Part shown: positions 16,122 to 25,462 of the stretch, piece after piece
Layout: each line of letters begins with the position of its first letter
Numbering within the stretch: the stretch's first letter is position 1
Assembly (NCBI RefSeq): GCF_014196795.1
Contig: NZ_JACIEJ010000016.1
Coordinates: 1-60,444 of the forward strand
DNA length: 60,444 nucleotides
Reading direction: 5' to 3'
Origin: Sagittula marina
Lineage (GTDB): Bacteria > Pseudomonadota > Alphaproteobacteria > Rhodobacterales > Rhodobacteraceae
Translations under genes and position numbers: made by a program
The notes under the pieces: model-generated
Databases searched by the model: none
The model's input: only the letters and a program-made list of their open reading frames with translations
What the model was told of the DNA's origin: nothing

Positions 16122-17159
16122 TTATGCGTAAGCTGCTGAAAACGCACCTTCACGTGTGATGCCCGACGCGTCAAGCGCAGGCGTCCAAGGCGTTACCTTC
16201 TCGGAGGTCAAAGCCTTCAGCGTTCGCAGGCGTTGCAGGCCGTCGCGTTCCAGATGCGCCAGCACCGCTTCGACGTCCGGAAAACCACAGACAATCGAAT
16301 CAAGCCAGATCGTCCGTCCGGCCAGGAACCCCTTCGCGCCTGCGGCATACGAATACTCAAGCACGCGACCGAAGTGTTCCGGCGCGGACCCGCCCGACAA
16401 CATGACCCAAGGCGCGCCTGCCTCTGCGCAGATGCGGCCGAGTTCGTCGAAAGCCTGCGTGGCCTCGCGGTGCGCGGGGCTGCCGTCAAGCGGGGGCAGG
16501 CTGGCGGCGGGCAGGGGGGTCTCCAATTTAAACAGGTCGACACCGTATTCAGGTTTGGCAAATTCGCGCACGCTTTCGATCACCAATTCCGCCCGCTTGT
16601 CGGGGGATTCGACGTAGTCAGTGGTGTGATTGGCGGAATCCGGGAACGGGTAAACGAGCAACTCCAGCACGTAAGGCAGGTCATGGCGGCGACATTCGGC
16701 GCCGACGGTGCGCACGTAGTCCTGCTGGTGCGCGATGACCTCCGGACTGGCGTCGGGTCGATACCAAGCGAGGACTTTCACCGCGTCGCCGCCAATGCGC
16801 CGTATCTTCTCGACGCTCCAGTTTTCGATCGACCGACTCAGTCGCCCAGTCGATGTGTCAACGAACCGATGCTCTTCGAGCGTTACGATCATACCGGTGC
16901 TCGACGGTAGGATATCCATAGCGGCCGGGATGGCAAAGTTCGGGTCCAGCAGCATGGAAGACGCTTCCTTGCCCAAAGCCTGCACTAGCAGGCGCTTTGC
17001 TGTCTTTACTTCCTCAAAGCTCACCTCCTCCGGCGATACGTTGCGCGCTTCTGCTATGGCCGCGAAAAGCGGTGGGCGCTGGTCGAGAGCCACCATGGTG
17101 AAAAGCCCGTTCTCGTCCGCGAGCCGTGTCAGGCCCCTCTGTTTGCCGTAGGTGGTCAT
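16122..17159 (-). CDS. LacD/YihT-type class I aldolase, probable sulfofructose-1-phosphate aldolase
   Basis: A 345-residue class I aldolase of the LacD (tagatose-1,6-bisphosphate)/YihT family. Asp26 lies in VALDQR, Lys128 in AVKVLAWYR and the probable Schiff-base Lys211 in DLFKLETPL. WVMLSGGSAPEHF and GFLAGRTIW close the active site as in YihT. Coupling to a YihV-like kinase (ATG within the kinase stop codon) and to an aldehyde dehydrogenase supports cleavage of 6-deoxy-6-sulfofructose-1-phosphate into DHAP and sulfolactaldehyde. ATG 17159 is chosen from this overlap. A tagatose-bisphosphate activity cannot be excluded from sequence alone. Confidence 0.82.
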   Translation of the reverse strand: MTTYGKQRGLTRLADENGLFTMVALDQRPPLFAAIAEARNVSPEEVSFEEVKTAKRLLVQALGKEASSMLLDPNFAIPAAMDILPSSTGMIVTLEEHRFVDTSTGRLSRSIENWSVEKIRRIGGDAVKVLAWYRPDASPEVIAHQQDYVRTVGAECRRHDLPYVLELLVYPFPDSANHTTDYVESPDKRAELVIESVREFAKPEYGVDLFKLETPLPAASLPPLDGSPAHREATQAFDELGRICAEAGAPWVMLSGGSAPEHFGRVLEYSYAAGAKGFLAGRTIWLDSIVCGFPDVEAVLAHLERDGLQRLRTLKALTSEKVTPWTPALDASGITREGAFSAAYA

Positions 17160-18061
17160 GCGTTCTGTCTCCATGTCATTAGTGTTTCGTCGCGCGCCGG
17201 TATGCCGCTGCGTCCGCCGGGTTTGGTGCATTTCAGGGCTGCGGCTGCGGCGGCGAAGCCCATCGCGTCGCGGATCTCCAGACCGGCGCCCAAGGCAAGC
17301 GCATAGGCGCCGTGGAACACGTCGCCCGCGCCGTTGGTGTCCACGACTGCGACCTTCATGGCGGAGCGGTGGCACTTTGTACCGGCGGAAATCCAGTCGA
17401 CCCCGTCGGCGCCACGCGTCACGGCGGCCAGCGAGCAAGTTGCCCCGATGCGGTCGAGGTCACCGCCCGCGTAATCGAGCAGCGAGCTTTCGGAAAAGAT
17501 GGCGTGATCGGTCAGAGGCAGAAGCCTGTCAAAGATTTCCGCGTCGGACACCTCGGCGTCCAGTACCGTCGGGACACCTGAAGATCGGGCGATCTCGAAA
17601 GCCTTCGCGGCCCCATCCGGCCAGCGTGGATCGGCCAGCACCACGTCTGCTTCGGCGATCCGCGCTGCTGGCAACCACGACGGATCATCTGGCAGGTTGG
17701 CGCCGCGGAAGTTGACGATCTGCCGCTCGCCCGCTGCATCGACCAGCACGCAGGATACTGACGATTGCGCGCCCGGGACCAGCTTCATGTCGGTGACATC
17801 CACGTCTTCGCTGAACAATTCGCGACGCATGGCATGACCGGCTTCGTCCGCTCCGGCACGACCGAGGAACACAGCCTGTCCGCCAAGGCGCGCCACGGCC
17901 ACGGCCGCGGTGGCCGCCATGCCGCCCCCCCGCGAGGCGAACCCTTCGGCCCGTGTCTTGCCGCGCTCTGGAAGAGACTCCACCTGCCAGATGTGATCCA
18001 GCGCTGTCATGCCGACGCAGACCACGCGTGGGCGCAGTGTTTCTGGGAAGCCCGGGATCAT
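17156..18061 (-). CDS. yihV: PfkB-family kinase, probable 6-deoxy-6-sulfofructose kinase (YihV type)
   Basis: A 301-residue ribokinase/PfkB kinase. GGGMAATAAVAVARLGG (45-61) and the catalytic DTNGAGDVFHG (241-251, base Asp247) are visible. Several stretches parallel E. coli YihV as I remember it: VVLADPRWPDGAAKAF, PTVLDAEVSDAEI and the C-terminal LKCTKPGGRSGIP. Phosphorylation of sulfofructose by ATP gives the substrate for the aldolase whose start lies in its stop codon. It likewise starts inside the stop of the aldehyde dehydrogenase. This is the best single sequence marker of sulfoglycolysis in the window. Confidence 0.82.
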   Translation of the reverse strand: MIPGFPETLRPRVVCVGMTALDHIWQVESLPERGKTRAEGFASRGGGMAATAAVAVARLGGQAVFLGRAGADEAGHAMRRELFSEDVDVTDMKLVPGAQSSVSCVLVDAAGERQIVNFRGANLPDDPSWLPAARIAEADVVLADPRWPDGAAKAFEIARSSGVPTVLDAEVSDAEIFDRLLPLTDHAIFSESSLLDYAGGDLDRIGATCSLAAVTRGADGVDWISAGTKCHRSAMKVAVVDTNGAGDVFHGAYALALGAGLEIRDAMGFAAAAAALKCTKPGGRSGIPARDETLMTWRQNA

Positions 18062-19512
18062 AGACCGGCCACGCAGAGGTACTTGATCTCCAGATATTCC
18101 TCGATCCCGTATTTCGAGCCTTCGCGGCCAAGGCCTGACTGCTTGAACCCACCGAAGGGCGCGGCCTCGTTGGCGATCAGACCCGTGTTCACCCCAACGA
18201 TGCCGCTTTCCAGCGCTTCGCCTACGCGAAACATGCGGCGCAGGTCGTTGGTATAAAAATAGGCGGCCAGTCCAAACTCAGTGTCGTTAGCCATGGAAAT
18301 GGCCTCTTCGTCTGTCCTGAAGGAAACGACAGGGGCTAGCGGGGCAAAGGTCTCCTCATGCGCCAACCGCATCTTCTGCGAGGCACCGAAAAGAACGGTC
18401 GGCTCGAAATATGTGCCCCCCAGAGCATGACGCTTGCCGCCCGACACAAGCCGAGCGCCCTTTTCCAGCGCGTCAGAAATGTGGCTTTCCATCTTCTCCA
18501 CCGCGGCCATGTCAATCAAGGGGCCTTGATCCGTTCCTGTCTCCGTTCCTGGACCAACTTTCAGCGCTGATGCCGCCTCGCCGAGCTTTTCTGCAAAGGT
18601 TTCCGCCAGGCTTTCGTGGACGTAGATGCGGTTGGCACAGACGCAGGTCTGGCCGGAATTGCGGAATTTTGCGATCATCGCGCCCTGCACCGCTTCGTCC
18701 AGATCGGCGTCCTCGAAAACAATAAACGGCGCATTGCCGCCCAGCTCCAGTGAAAGTCGCTTCACATCATTTGCCGCCTCGCGCAGCAGCCAACGTCCCA
18801 CTTCGGTCGAGCCTGTGAAGCTGATCTTGGCCACGTCAGGGTTCGTGCAGAATTCCGTGCCGATCATTGCTGCCTTGCCGGTGACCACCTGGAAGATGCC
18901 CTCCGGTACCCCGGCGCGTTCCGCCAGCACCGCAAGGGAGAGCGCAGAAAGTGGTGTTTGCGAAGCGGGTTTGACAATGATCGGGCAGCCCGCAGCAAGT
19001 GCCGGGCCAGCCTTTCGGGTGATCATGCCATTGGGGAAATTCCACGGCGTGATCGCCACACAGACCCCGATTGGCTGCTTCAGCACTAGCACACGGCGGT
19101 CTTGCGACGGTGCGGGTATCACGTCGCCATAGACGCGCTTGGCCTCCTCCGCGAACCATTCGAGGTAGGCGGCGTTGGCAACGATCTCACCCTTCGACTC
19201 GGCCAGCGGCTTGCCCTGTTCGGCAGTCAGGATCTGCGCGAGGTCATCGGCATTTTCCACGATCAGCTCGTACCAGCGACGCAGGATGGCTGCGCGTTCC
19301 TTTGCGGGGCGTGCGGCCCATGCGGGCATGGCGGCCTTCGCGGCATCCACGGCGTCGCGGATGGTTTCCACCGGCAGCGACGGCACGATGGCCACGGTCT
19401 CATCAGTGGCTGGGTTGGTCACGGCGATGCCGTCCGTTTCCGAAATCCAACGATCCGCCACGCGGCAGGCATCGGTGAAAAGCGTCGGGTCTTTGAGGGA
19501 AAGCGCGGTCAT
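18058..19512 (-). CDS. NAD(P)-dependent aldehyde dehydrogenase, probable sulfolactaldehyde dehydrogenase
   Basis: A 484-residue GabD-like aldehyde dehydrogenase with Asn158 (PWNFP), Lys181 (VKPAS), general base Glu256 (LELGGN) and nucleophile Cys290 (NSGQTCVC). By family it would be called succinate-semialdehyde dehydrogenase. SLA dehydrogenases of known sulfoglycolytic pathways belong to the same group. Located between the importer ATPase and the kinase with ATGA-type overlaps on both sides, it most likely oxidises sulfolactaldehyde to sulfolactate, feeding the suy operon. Confidence 0.82.
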   Translation of the reverse strand: MTALSLKDPTLFTDACRVADRWISETDGIAVTNPATDETVAIVPSLPVETIRDAVDAAKAAMPAWAARPAKERAAILRRWYELIVENADDLAQILTAEQGKPLAESKGEIVANAAYLEWFAEEAKRVYGDVIPAPSQDRRVLVLKQPIGVCVAITPWNFPNGMITRKAGPALAAGCPIIVKPASQTPLSALSLAVLAERAGVPEGIFQVVTGKAAMIGTEFCTNPDVAKISFTGSTEVGRWLLREAANDVKRLSLELGGNAPFIVFEDADLDEAVQGAMIAKFRNSGQTCVCANRIYVHESLAETFAEKLGEAASALKVGPGTETGTDQGPLIDMAAVEKMESHISDALEKGARLVSGGKRHALGGTYFEPTVLFGASQKMRLAHEETFAPLAPVVSFRTDEEAISMANDTEFGLAAYFYTNDLRRMFRVGEALESGIVGVNTGLIANEAAPFGGFKQSGLGREGSKYGIEEYLEIKYLCVAGL

Positions 19513-20579
19513 ACGGCCTCCAGTGTTTTTTGGCGCAGGCTGGCGCCGGTTTCAGGATCGAAGAGATGCGCCTTGTTCATGGCAACACGAAGCGATAGCC
19601 TTCCATGGGCGCGGGCGGGTGTGTCGGGCGGCACAGATGCGATCGCCTCCGTCCCTGCGAGGTCGAAGTGTACCAATGTTTCGGACCCCAGCGGCTCCGT
19701 CAGTTTGACCGGCACGCTTACTCCCGATAGATCCGGTACGAAGTGTTCTGGCCGGATGCCAAGACGGACGGATTGGCCTTCGCGCAGACTTTTCGGTGCG
19801 TCCAATATTGTGCCGTCAGTCAGTAGCAGCTTCCCTCCCTCCACCCTCGCGTCGAAGATGTTCATCGCGGGCGAGCCTATGAAGCCGCCGACAAACTCGT
19901 TAACGGGCTGGTTGTAGACTTCCTCCGGCGTGCCGACCTGCTGGATCACGCCATCCTTCAGCACCACGATACGGTCGGCCATTGTCATGGCCTCCACCTG
20001 GTCGTGTGTCACAAAGACCATAGTTGTCTTCAGCTGATCCGAAAGCGCCTTTATCTCGGCCCTGACCTGCGCGCGCAGCTTTGCATCAAGGTTTGACAGC
20101 GGCTCGTCGAAGAGAAAGACGCGTGGGTTGCGCACGATGGCCCGCCCCATGGCGACGCGTTGGCGCTGGCCGCCGGACAGCGCTTTGGGCCGCCGTTCGA
20201 GAAACTTGGTAATGTCGAGCAGCGCCGCTGCGCGGTCCACCTGCTCCGTGATTTCTGCCTTCGGCACGTTGCGCATTTCCAGCGCGAAGGACATGTTCTG
20301 CCGCACCGTCATGTGCGGGTAGAGTGCATAGTCCTGAAAGACCATGGCGATATCGCGTTTCGACGGCTGCACGTCATTTACCAGGTCATTGCCGATATAT
20401 AGCTCTCCGCCGGAAATCGGTTCTAGTCCGGCCAGAACGCGAAGAAGCGTGGACTTCCCGCAGCCAGAGGGCCCCACCAGCACGACGAACTCGGTGTCGC
20501 GAATTTCCAGTGACAAGTCCGGGATAACGGTCAGTGCGCCGTAGGCTTTTGACAGTTTTTTCAGGGTGATGGATGCCAT
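19509..20579 (-). CDS. Carbohydrate ABC importer ATPase (MalK/UgpC type)
   Basis: A 356-residue ATPase with Walker A GPSGCGKS (36-43), signature LSGGQRQR (134-141), Walker B FLFDEP (155-160) and the C-terminal OB-fold regulatory region of MalK/UgpC proteins. It energises the two permeases at 21602 and 22443. The start overlaps the zinc dehydrogenase stop (TAATG), and its stop overlaps the aldehyde dehydrogenase start. In agrobacterial sulfoquinovose operons a related ATPase (SmoE) serves SQ-glycoside import; the same job is proposed here. Confidence 0.88.
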   Translation of the reverse strand: MASITLKKLSKAYGALTVIPDLSLEIRDTEFVVLVGPSGCGKSTLLRVLAGLEPISGGELYIGNDLVNDVQPSKRDIAMVFQDYALYPHMTVRQNMSFALEMRNVPKAEITEQVDRAAALLDITKFLERRPKALSGGQRQRVAMGRAIVRNPRVFLFDEPLSNLDAKLRAQVRAEIKALSDQLKTTMVFVTHDQVEAMTMADRIVVLKDGVIQQVGTPEEVYNQPVNEFVGGFIGSPAMNIFDARVEGGKLLLTDGTILDAPKSLREGQSVRLGIRPEHFVPDLSGVSVPVKLTEPLGSETLVHFDLAGTEAIASVPPDTPARAHGRLSLRVAMNKAHLFDPETGASLRQKTLEAV

Positions 20580-21598
20580 TAGCGGTCCTCCTCGTCGAGC
20601 ACAAGCACCGGCTTGATCAGACCACCGCGTGCGAATTGGGCGAATTTCTCTGGCAGGGCATCGAGACCGAAACGGTCGTCCACGAGTCGTGCGTAGGCAT
20701 CGAGATTGGCGCGCAGGAGCGCGACATTGGGTTCGAAATCGCCTTTTGGAAAATAGAAGGTGCGCAAAAGAATGAAGTCCTTGCGGCGGAATACCGGACC
20801 TTCGTGGATCGTCCAGGGCGCGGCATTTTCGCCGACGAGTACTATCACGCCCTTGGGCAAGATAAGATCTATGGCGATGTCGCGCGCCGGGTGCGCCCCG
20901 GAGCATTCGACGATCAGGTCGAAACGCTTTTCTCGGCTGCCGACGAAATGTGGCGTGGCGCCGAACTCTTGCGCCAGGTCCAAGCGCGCGGCATTCGGGT
21001 CAGAAACATGTACGCCCGAAAACCCCATCGCCTTTAACGCTAGCAGCACGCCGAGCCCCACAGGGCCAGCCCCGGTGATGAGGATCTTCGGCGTGTCGGT
21101 GGCGAGGTGACGCTTCGCCTCGCGCACCGCGTGCGCAGAGGTTCCGATCGTGTCCAGCAGCAGCGGCGCAAGGTCCACAGGGATGTCGTCGGGCACCGGC
21201 AACAGGCAGTTTTCGGGCACGCGCACCCATTCGGCATAGCCGCCATCGCGATTCCATCCGACCAGCGAGGACACTTCCGTACACATCTGGGTGTTGCCCG
21301 CCGCGCAGGTTTCGCAGGTGCCGCAATGCTCGGGGATGTAGACGGCGCAGTGCTGGCCTTCGAGGGGGTGCCCGGGTTGGCGTACCACTCCACAGATCTC
21401 GTGGCCTGCCACATGCTGTGCACCTTTGTGCCATAGCTTGAGATCCGACCCACACAGCGCTGTGCGAGTGACGCGCAGAATTACCTCGCCGGAGGCTTTG
21501 GTCGGCCGCTCTCTGGTGCCGATTTCAATCACGTTATCGCCCTTGAATTCGGCGAAGCGCATTGTTGATGGGAGGTCGTTGATCATAATTGTGTTCAT
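20579..21598 (-). CDS. Zinc-dependent medium-chain dehydrogenase of the sulfosugar operon
   Basis: A 339-residue MDR-family alcohol/polyol dehydrogenase. Catalytic zinc ligands Cys49 (LCGSD) and His66-Glu67 (AGHEICG), four structural-zinc cysteines at 92, 95, 98 and 106, and the NAD motif GAGPVGLG are visible. It lies inside the ABC operon between a permease and the ATPase. Known sulfo-EMP operons do not need such an enzyme. It may oxidise a sulfonated polyol or sugar on the way to sulfofructose, standing in for the missing isomerase. That role is an inference. Confidence 0.78.
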   Translation of the reverse strand: MNTIMINDLPSTMRFAEFKGDNVIEIGTRERPTKASGEVILRVTRTALCGSDLKLWHKGAQHVAGHEICGVVRQPGHPLEGQHCAVYIPEHCGTCETCAAGNTQMCTEVSSLVGWNRDGGYAEWVRVPENCLLPVPDDIPVDLAPLLLDTIGTSAHAVREAKRHLATDTPKILITGAGPVGLGVLLALKAMGFSGVHVSDPNAARLDLAQEFGATPHFVGSREKRFDLIVECSGAHPARDIAIDLILPKGVIVLVGENAAPWTIHEGPVFRRKDFILLRTFYFPKGDFEPNVALLRANLDAYARLVDDRFGLDALPEKFAQFARGGLIKPVLVLDEEDR

Positions 21599-21601
21599 GG
21601 T

Positions 21602-22432
21602 TCAGCCTTTCACTGCGCCCAGCGTCAGGCCGGAGATCAGCCAGCGCTGCACGATGGTTGCCAGCACGAGAGGAGGCAGGGCGATCATGGTGGCTGCGGC
21701 CATCAGCCCGCCCCAGTTGGTCGACCCTTCGCCGATGAAGTTGAAAGAGGCCGCGATCAAGGTTTTGGTATCCGAGTTCGACAGCACGAGGCTGAACAGG
21801 AAGTAATTCCAAGAGAACACGAACGCGAGGATGGTGGAGACAACAAGGCCGGAGGACACCAAAGGTAGAGCTATCTTCCAGAAGACCCGCGCTGGAGCAC
21901 AGCCGTCGACCTGAGCCGCCTCGTAGATCGAGCGCGGAATGTTGTCGAAGAAGGGCAGGAGCACCCAGATCACAATCGGCATGGTAATGACCCCGTGGGT
22001 CAATATCAGCGCGCCGTAAGTGCCGATCATGTCTACCTGACGGAACATCAGGTACCACGGCAGCAGGAAAAGCGTGCCCGGCGCCATGCGTGCTACCAAT
22101 GTGACGATGGCGGGCCAGGTGATGCGCGTCCAGGACGCCACAAAGGCGGCAGGGGTTCCGAGGATCAGGCCCAGCAAAGTCGAGCCAACGGTGACCACCA
22201 TGCTATTGAAGGCATAGTGCAGGAACGGCGTGCGTTCCGAGAGCGTGACGTAGTTCTCAAGCGTTGGTGTGAAGAACAGCTTCGGCGGATAAGCGGTCAC
22301 TTCGAAGGACTGCTTGAATGATGACAGCACCATCCAAAACGTCGGCGTAATCACCAGCATCCCGGCAATGAACAGCATCACCGAATTGGCGATACGGGCA
22401 GAGCGGTCTGACATCGGGTCGGACATTGACAT
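21602..22432 (-). CDS. Carbohydrate ABC importer permease (MalG type)
   Basis: A 276-residue inner-membrane protein with six predicted spans and the cytoplasmic coupling motif EAAQVDGCAPARVFWKIALP near residue 190, typical of MalG-like permeases that contact the ATPase. It ends 3 bp before the dehydrogenase start and follows its partner permease by 10 bp, so it belongs to the same transcript. Confidence 0.88.
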   Translation of the reverse strand: MSMSDPMSDRSARIANSVMLFIAGMLVITPTFWMVLSSFKQSFEVTAYPPKLFFTPTLENYVTLSERTPFLHYAFNSMVVTVGSTLLGLILGTPAAFVASWTRITWPAIVTLVARMAPGTLFLLPWYLMFRQVDMIGTYGALILTHGVITMPIVIWVLLPFFDNIPRSIYEAAQVDGCAPARVFWKIALPLVSSGLVVSTILAFVFSWNYFLFSLVLSNSDTKTLIAASFNFIGEGSTNWGGLMAAATMIALPPLVLATIVQRWLISGLTLGAVKG

Positions 22433-22442
22433 GAAGGGCTCC

Positions 22443-23309
22443 TTACCAAGCCACGGCGGCGCGCAGCCGGTTCAGCGCAATCACCGCGCCGAGGACAATT
22501 GCCGAGAGGGTGATCATCAGCGCGCCTGCATAGCCAAGCTGGAAAAACTCGAAGCCGGTGCGAATGCCGTAAATGTTGAGCGTTAGAGAAGCATCAGCAG
22601 GGCCGCCCTGCGTTGTGATGTAAATGAGGTCGAAGAACCGCAGCAGGTCCACGGACCGCAACACCATCGCGGTGACCAGCGTCGGAAGCAGCAATGGCAG
22701 GGTGATACGCGTGAGTTTCTTCCAGCGCGGCGCGCCGTCGATCTCGGCGGCCTCGTAGACACCGGGCGGCAGCGACTGCAACCCGCCCAGCACGATCAGC
22801 GCGACGTAAGGGGTCCATTGCCAAGTGTCGATCAGCGCCAGTGTGGGCACAACCCATCGTGGCGAAGCGAGCCAGGTGGACGGCGGAAGGCCGACCGAGG
22901 TTAGCAGGTAATTCGCCACGCCGAGAGACGGATCGAGGATCACGATCCACATCATCCCCGCGACCACCGGCGGCATCATGAAGGGCGATATGAAGAGTGA
23001 GCGCACTACCCCTGGCAAACGTTTTGCGTTGAACAGCAGGAGCGCAAGCCACGTGCCGAAGAACAGCTGTAGCGAAAGAGACAGGAAGTACAGGTAGAAG
23101 GTGACCCATATTCCTGCCCAGAAACGGTCATCCCCGATCATCCGGGCATAGCTGCCCAAACCGTTGAAACGGAGCTGGCCGGTCGCGGAAGACGCGTGGA
23201 AACTGACCCAAATGGTGTAGAGGATCGGAAAGGCGATCATCCCGACAGTGAATATAAGCGAAGGCGCGGCCAGTGCGCCGAGCTGTCGTCTGGAAGTGGC
23301 GTTCTGCAT
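22443..23309 (-). CDS. Carbohydrate ABC importer permease (MalF type)
   Basis: A 288-residue permease with six membrane spans and the coupling motif EAAEIDGAPRWKKLTRITLP. ATG 23309 was chosen, since the conserved LGAALAAPSLIF-like first span begins soon after it and the SDR gene ends 8 bp upstream. It pairs with the MalG-type permease at 21602 to form the membrane channel of the sulfosugar importer. Confidence 0.87.
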   Translation of the reverse strand: MQNATSRRQLGALAAPSLIFTVGMIAFPILYTIWVSFHASSATGQLRFNGLGSYARMIGDDRFWAGIWVTFYLYFLSLSLQLFFGTWLALLLFNAKRLPGVVRSLFISPFMMPPVVAGMMWIVILDPSLGVANYLLTSVGLPPSTWLASPRWVVPTLALIDTWQWTPYVALIVLGGLQSLPPGVYEAAEIDGAPRWKKLTRITLPLLLPTLVTAMVLRSVDLLRFFDLIYITTQGGPADASLTLNIYGIRTGFEFFQLGYAGALMITLSAIVLGAVIALNRLRAAVAW

Positions 23310-23317
23310 GGGTTTTC

Positions 23318-24034
23318 TCAGCTTGCTAGGAAGCCGCCGTCGACGGCGTAGACCGACCCGGTGACATAGGCAGCAGCGGGCGAGCACAGGAAGGCAACCG
23401 TGCCTGCCACGTCTTCGGGCTGTCCCCAGCGTTTCAGGGCAGTCCGGTCGGCGATCCGGCTATAATGCGCGCGATCGGCGCGGCCTTCGGCGTTGATGTC
23501 GGTTTCGATGAAGCCGGGCGACACCGCGTTTACGCGGATACCATCCGGAGCCCAGGCATGGGCGAGCGCCCGCGTCAGCATGACCACTCCAGCCTTCGAG
23601 GCACAATAGGCCGGCAGGCGGGGCAGGGCGCGCTCGGCATTCATCGAGGCGACGTTGACGACGCAGCCCCGGGCGGCCTCCAGCGCACCGTGAAAGGCAT
23701 GGCAGCAGGAGTAGGTGCCCGTTAGGTTCACGTCGATCACATGGCGGAAGGTGGCGCGTTCAAACTCTGCATCGCGTCGCAGAATACCGGCGCAATTCAC
23801 CAGCACATCGAGACGCTCGAACCGGCTGGCAAAGGCGTCAACCGCTGTATCATCCGTCACGTCGAGCGCCACGCCAACCAAACCCGACGCGGTGACCTCG
23901 GCCTCTGTCGCACCGGTCACGGTGGTCTCGATGCCCCGGTCGCGAAGACATCGCGCGACGGCGGCGCCAATCCCGCCAGTTCCACCGATCACGACAGCGC
24001 AGCGCCCTGCGGGCATGGCAAGGGGGTCAGTCAT
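23318..24034 (-). CDS. Short-chain dehydrogenase/reductase of the sulfosugar operon
   Basis: A 238-residue classical SDR with GGTGGIG (17-23), NCAG (80-83), catalytic Ser130, Tyr143 and Lys147 (YCASK). ATG 24034 follows AAAGGGA. In sulfo-ED organisms an SDR oxidises sulfoquinovose to its lactone. Position between the sugar-binding protein and the permeases fits an enzyme acting on the imported sugar. With the zinc dehydrogenase it could also carry out a two-step redox isomerisation. The substrate is unproven. Confidence 0.78.
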   Translation of the reverse strand: MTDPLAMPAGRCAVVIGGTGGIGAAVARCLRDRGIETTVTGATEAEVTASGLVGVALDVTDDTAVDAFASRFERLDVLVNCAGILRRDAEFERATFRHVIDVNLTGTYSCCHAFHGALEAARGCVVNVASMNAERALPRLPAYCASKAGVVMLTRALAHAWAPDGIRVNAVSPGFIETDINAEGRADRAHYSRIADRTALKRWGQPEDVAGTVAFLCSPAAAYVTGSVYAVDGGFLAS

Positions 24035-24064
24035 TGCTTGTCCCTTTCGTTCCCAAACCTGGTG

Positions 24065-24106
24065 AAAAAAAACCGCGGGGGCATGGCTGTGCCGGGCACC
24101 CCGCGG
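24065..24106 (-). terminator. Intercistronic hairpin with T-tract after the binding-protein gene
   Basis: On the minus strand CCGCGGGG pairs with CCCCGCGG (24106-24099 with 24080-24073) and is followed by eight T residues (24072-24065). It lies 11 bp after the stop of the binding-protein gene and before the SDR. This is a rho-independent terminator or attenuator, which probably lets the periplasmic protein be made in excess over the rest of the operon. Confidence 0.8.
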
Positions 24107-24116
24107 GAAGTGAGGA

Positions 24117-25415
24117 TCACTGGCGCGCAATCAGTGCATCAAGCTGCTCGTTCGCGGCGGCGCAGGCTTCCGCGACATCGGAATCGCCGAGCAGCACGGC
24201 ATTCACCGCTTGCCCGATGTATTCCCGCGATTCCGGATTCTGGACGATGGGATACCCCACCTCCGACGTGCCCGTCGCCGCCAAGTCGGCCAGCGCCGCG
24301 TTCCATTCGCCGCGAACCGTCTGTTCCGCCAGCCAAGCCTGATAGTCCGGATCATCGGCAGCGCCCGCACGCGGAGGTGCAATACCGTCCAGTGCCAGCT
24401 TCGCCTGCATCTCGGGCGAGGTCGCCCACTGCACGAAGTACCACGCGGCATCCGCATTGTCGGAGAAGGCCGAGACAGACAGTGCCCAACCGATCGTCGT
24501 TGGGACAGAGCCGCCATCGCCAGCGGGCAGCGGCACGATCCCGGTGTCCTCTAGGCGCTCACCGCCTTCCATAACCGCCGAAAGCTCGTTCGATGACTGG
24601 AAGGACATTGCCGCCTGACCCGCACGATATAGCGAGGTCAACTGGTAGAAACTGTAGTTCACCACGCCCGGAGGGCCGTAGTCGCGCAGCAGCGTTGCAT
24701 AGGTGTCGATGGCCGACTGGGCCGCGTCTGAACACAGCGCAGACCTGCCGTCCGCCATGTAGCTGCCGCCCATGTTGTGCAGAAAGTTGGAGAACGTGTA
24801 AGGCAGCGCCGGTTTCAGGCCGCGCGACGCAAAGGCCGTCATGTCGGGCTTGCAGGACTTGATGGTTTCGGCTGCAGCCTGAAGGTCTGCGAGCGTGTCG
24901 GGCACCTCTACGCCGCACTCAGCGAACACGTCCTTACGGTAGTAAAGCAGCGGTCCCTCGATGTTCAGCGGAATACCGGTCAAAACGTTGTCGAAGGTAG
25001 CAGCCTCGACAAGCGCGTCGCCAAGGCCATCGAAATCATACTCGGGCGAAACATCGTCCTTGGCGTGCTCTGCCAGGTCATTATACCAGCCAGCGGCGGC
25101 GAACTGCATCCCCTCGCGCGAAGGCAGCGTCATGAAGATGTCGATCTCGTCGCTGCGCGCGTTCATCACCGTCATCAGGCGCTGGCGCATTTGCTGTTCT
25201 TGGTAGCTGTCGACCGCCAGCGTAATGCCGGTCTTTGCCTCGAAGTCGTCTTTGTACTTCAGCACAGAGGTTGCCCATGGGTTATTGTTGGCGAGAAACG
25301 TGATCGTTTCGCCATCATGGGCTTTCCAATCGAAATCTTGTGCCAATGCCTGAGTGCCAAGCGCCGCGCTCAGTGCGACTCCGGCAACCCCTGTAACAAG
25401 CTGTCTTTTTGTCAT
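24117..25415 (-). CDS. Extracellular carbohydrate-binding protein, candidate sulfoquinovose/SQ-glycoside receptor
   Basis: A 432-residue type 1 solute-binding protein (MalE/UgpB-like) with a signal peptide ending near ALA-Q at residue 25. The mature part has ITFLANNNPWATSVLKYKDDFEAKTGI and NIEGPLLYYRKDVFAECGVEVPDT, typical for oligosaccharide receptors. ATG 25415 follows AAGGGAGGAAATTCA. It heads the nine-gene sulfosugar operon. The agrobacterial SmoF receptor binds sulfoquinovosyl glycerol; a similar ligand is proposed from the downstream enzymes, not from the binding-site sequence. Confidence 0.85.
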   Translation of the reverse strand: MTKRQLVTGVAGVALSAALGTQALAQDFDWKAHDGETITFLANNNPWATSVLKYKDDFEAKTGITLAVDSYQEQQMRQRLMTVMNARSDEIDIFMTLPSREGMQFAAAGWYNDLAEHAKDDVSPEYDFDGLGDALVEAATFDNVLTGIPLNIEGPLLYYRKDVFAECGVEVPDTLADLQAAAETIKSCKPDMTAFASRGLKPALPYTFSNFLHNMGGSYMADGRSALCSDAAQSAIDTYATLLRDYGPPGVVNYSFYQLTSLYRAGQAAMSFQSSNELSAVMEGGERLEDTGIVPLPAGDGGSVPTTIGWALSVSAFSDNADAAWYFVQWATSPEMQAKLALDGIAPPRAGAADDPDYQAWLAEQTVRGEWNAALADLAATGTSEVGYPIVQNPESREYIGQAVNAVLLGDSDVAEACAAANEQLDALIARQ

Positions 25416-25462
25416 TGAATTTCCTCCCTTTTCAAGGCGGCGCCTCCCCTCTGCTCCACACT

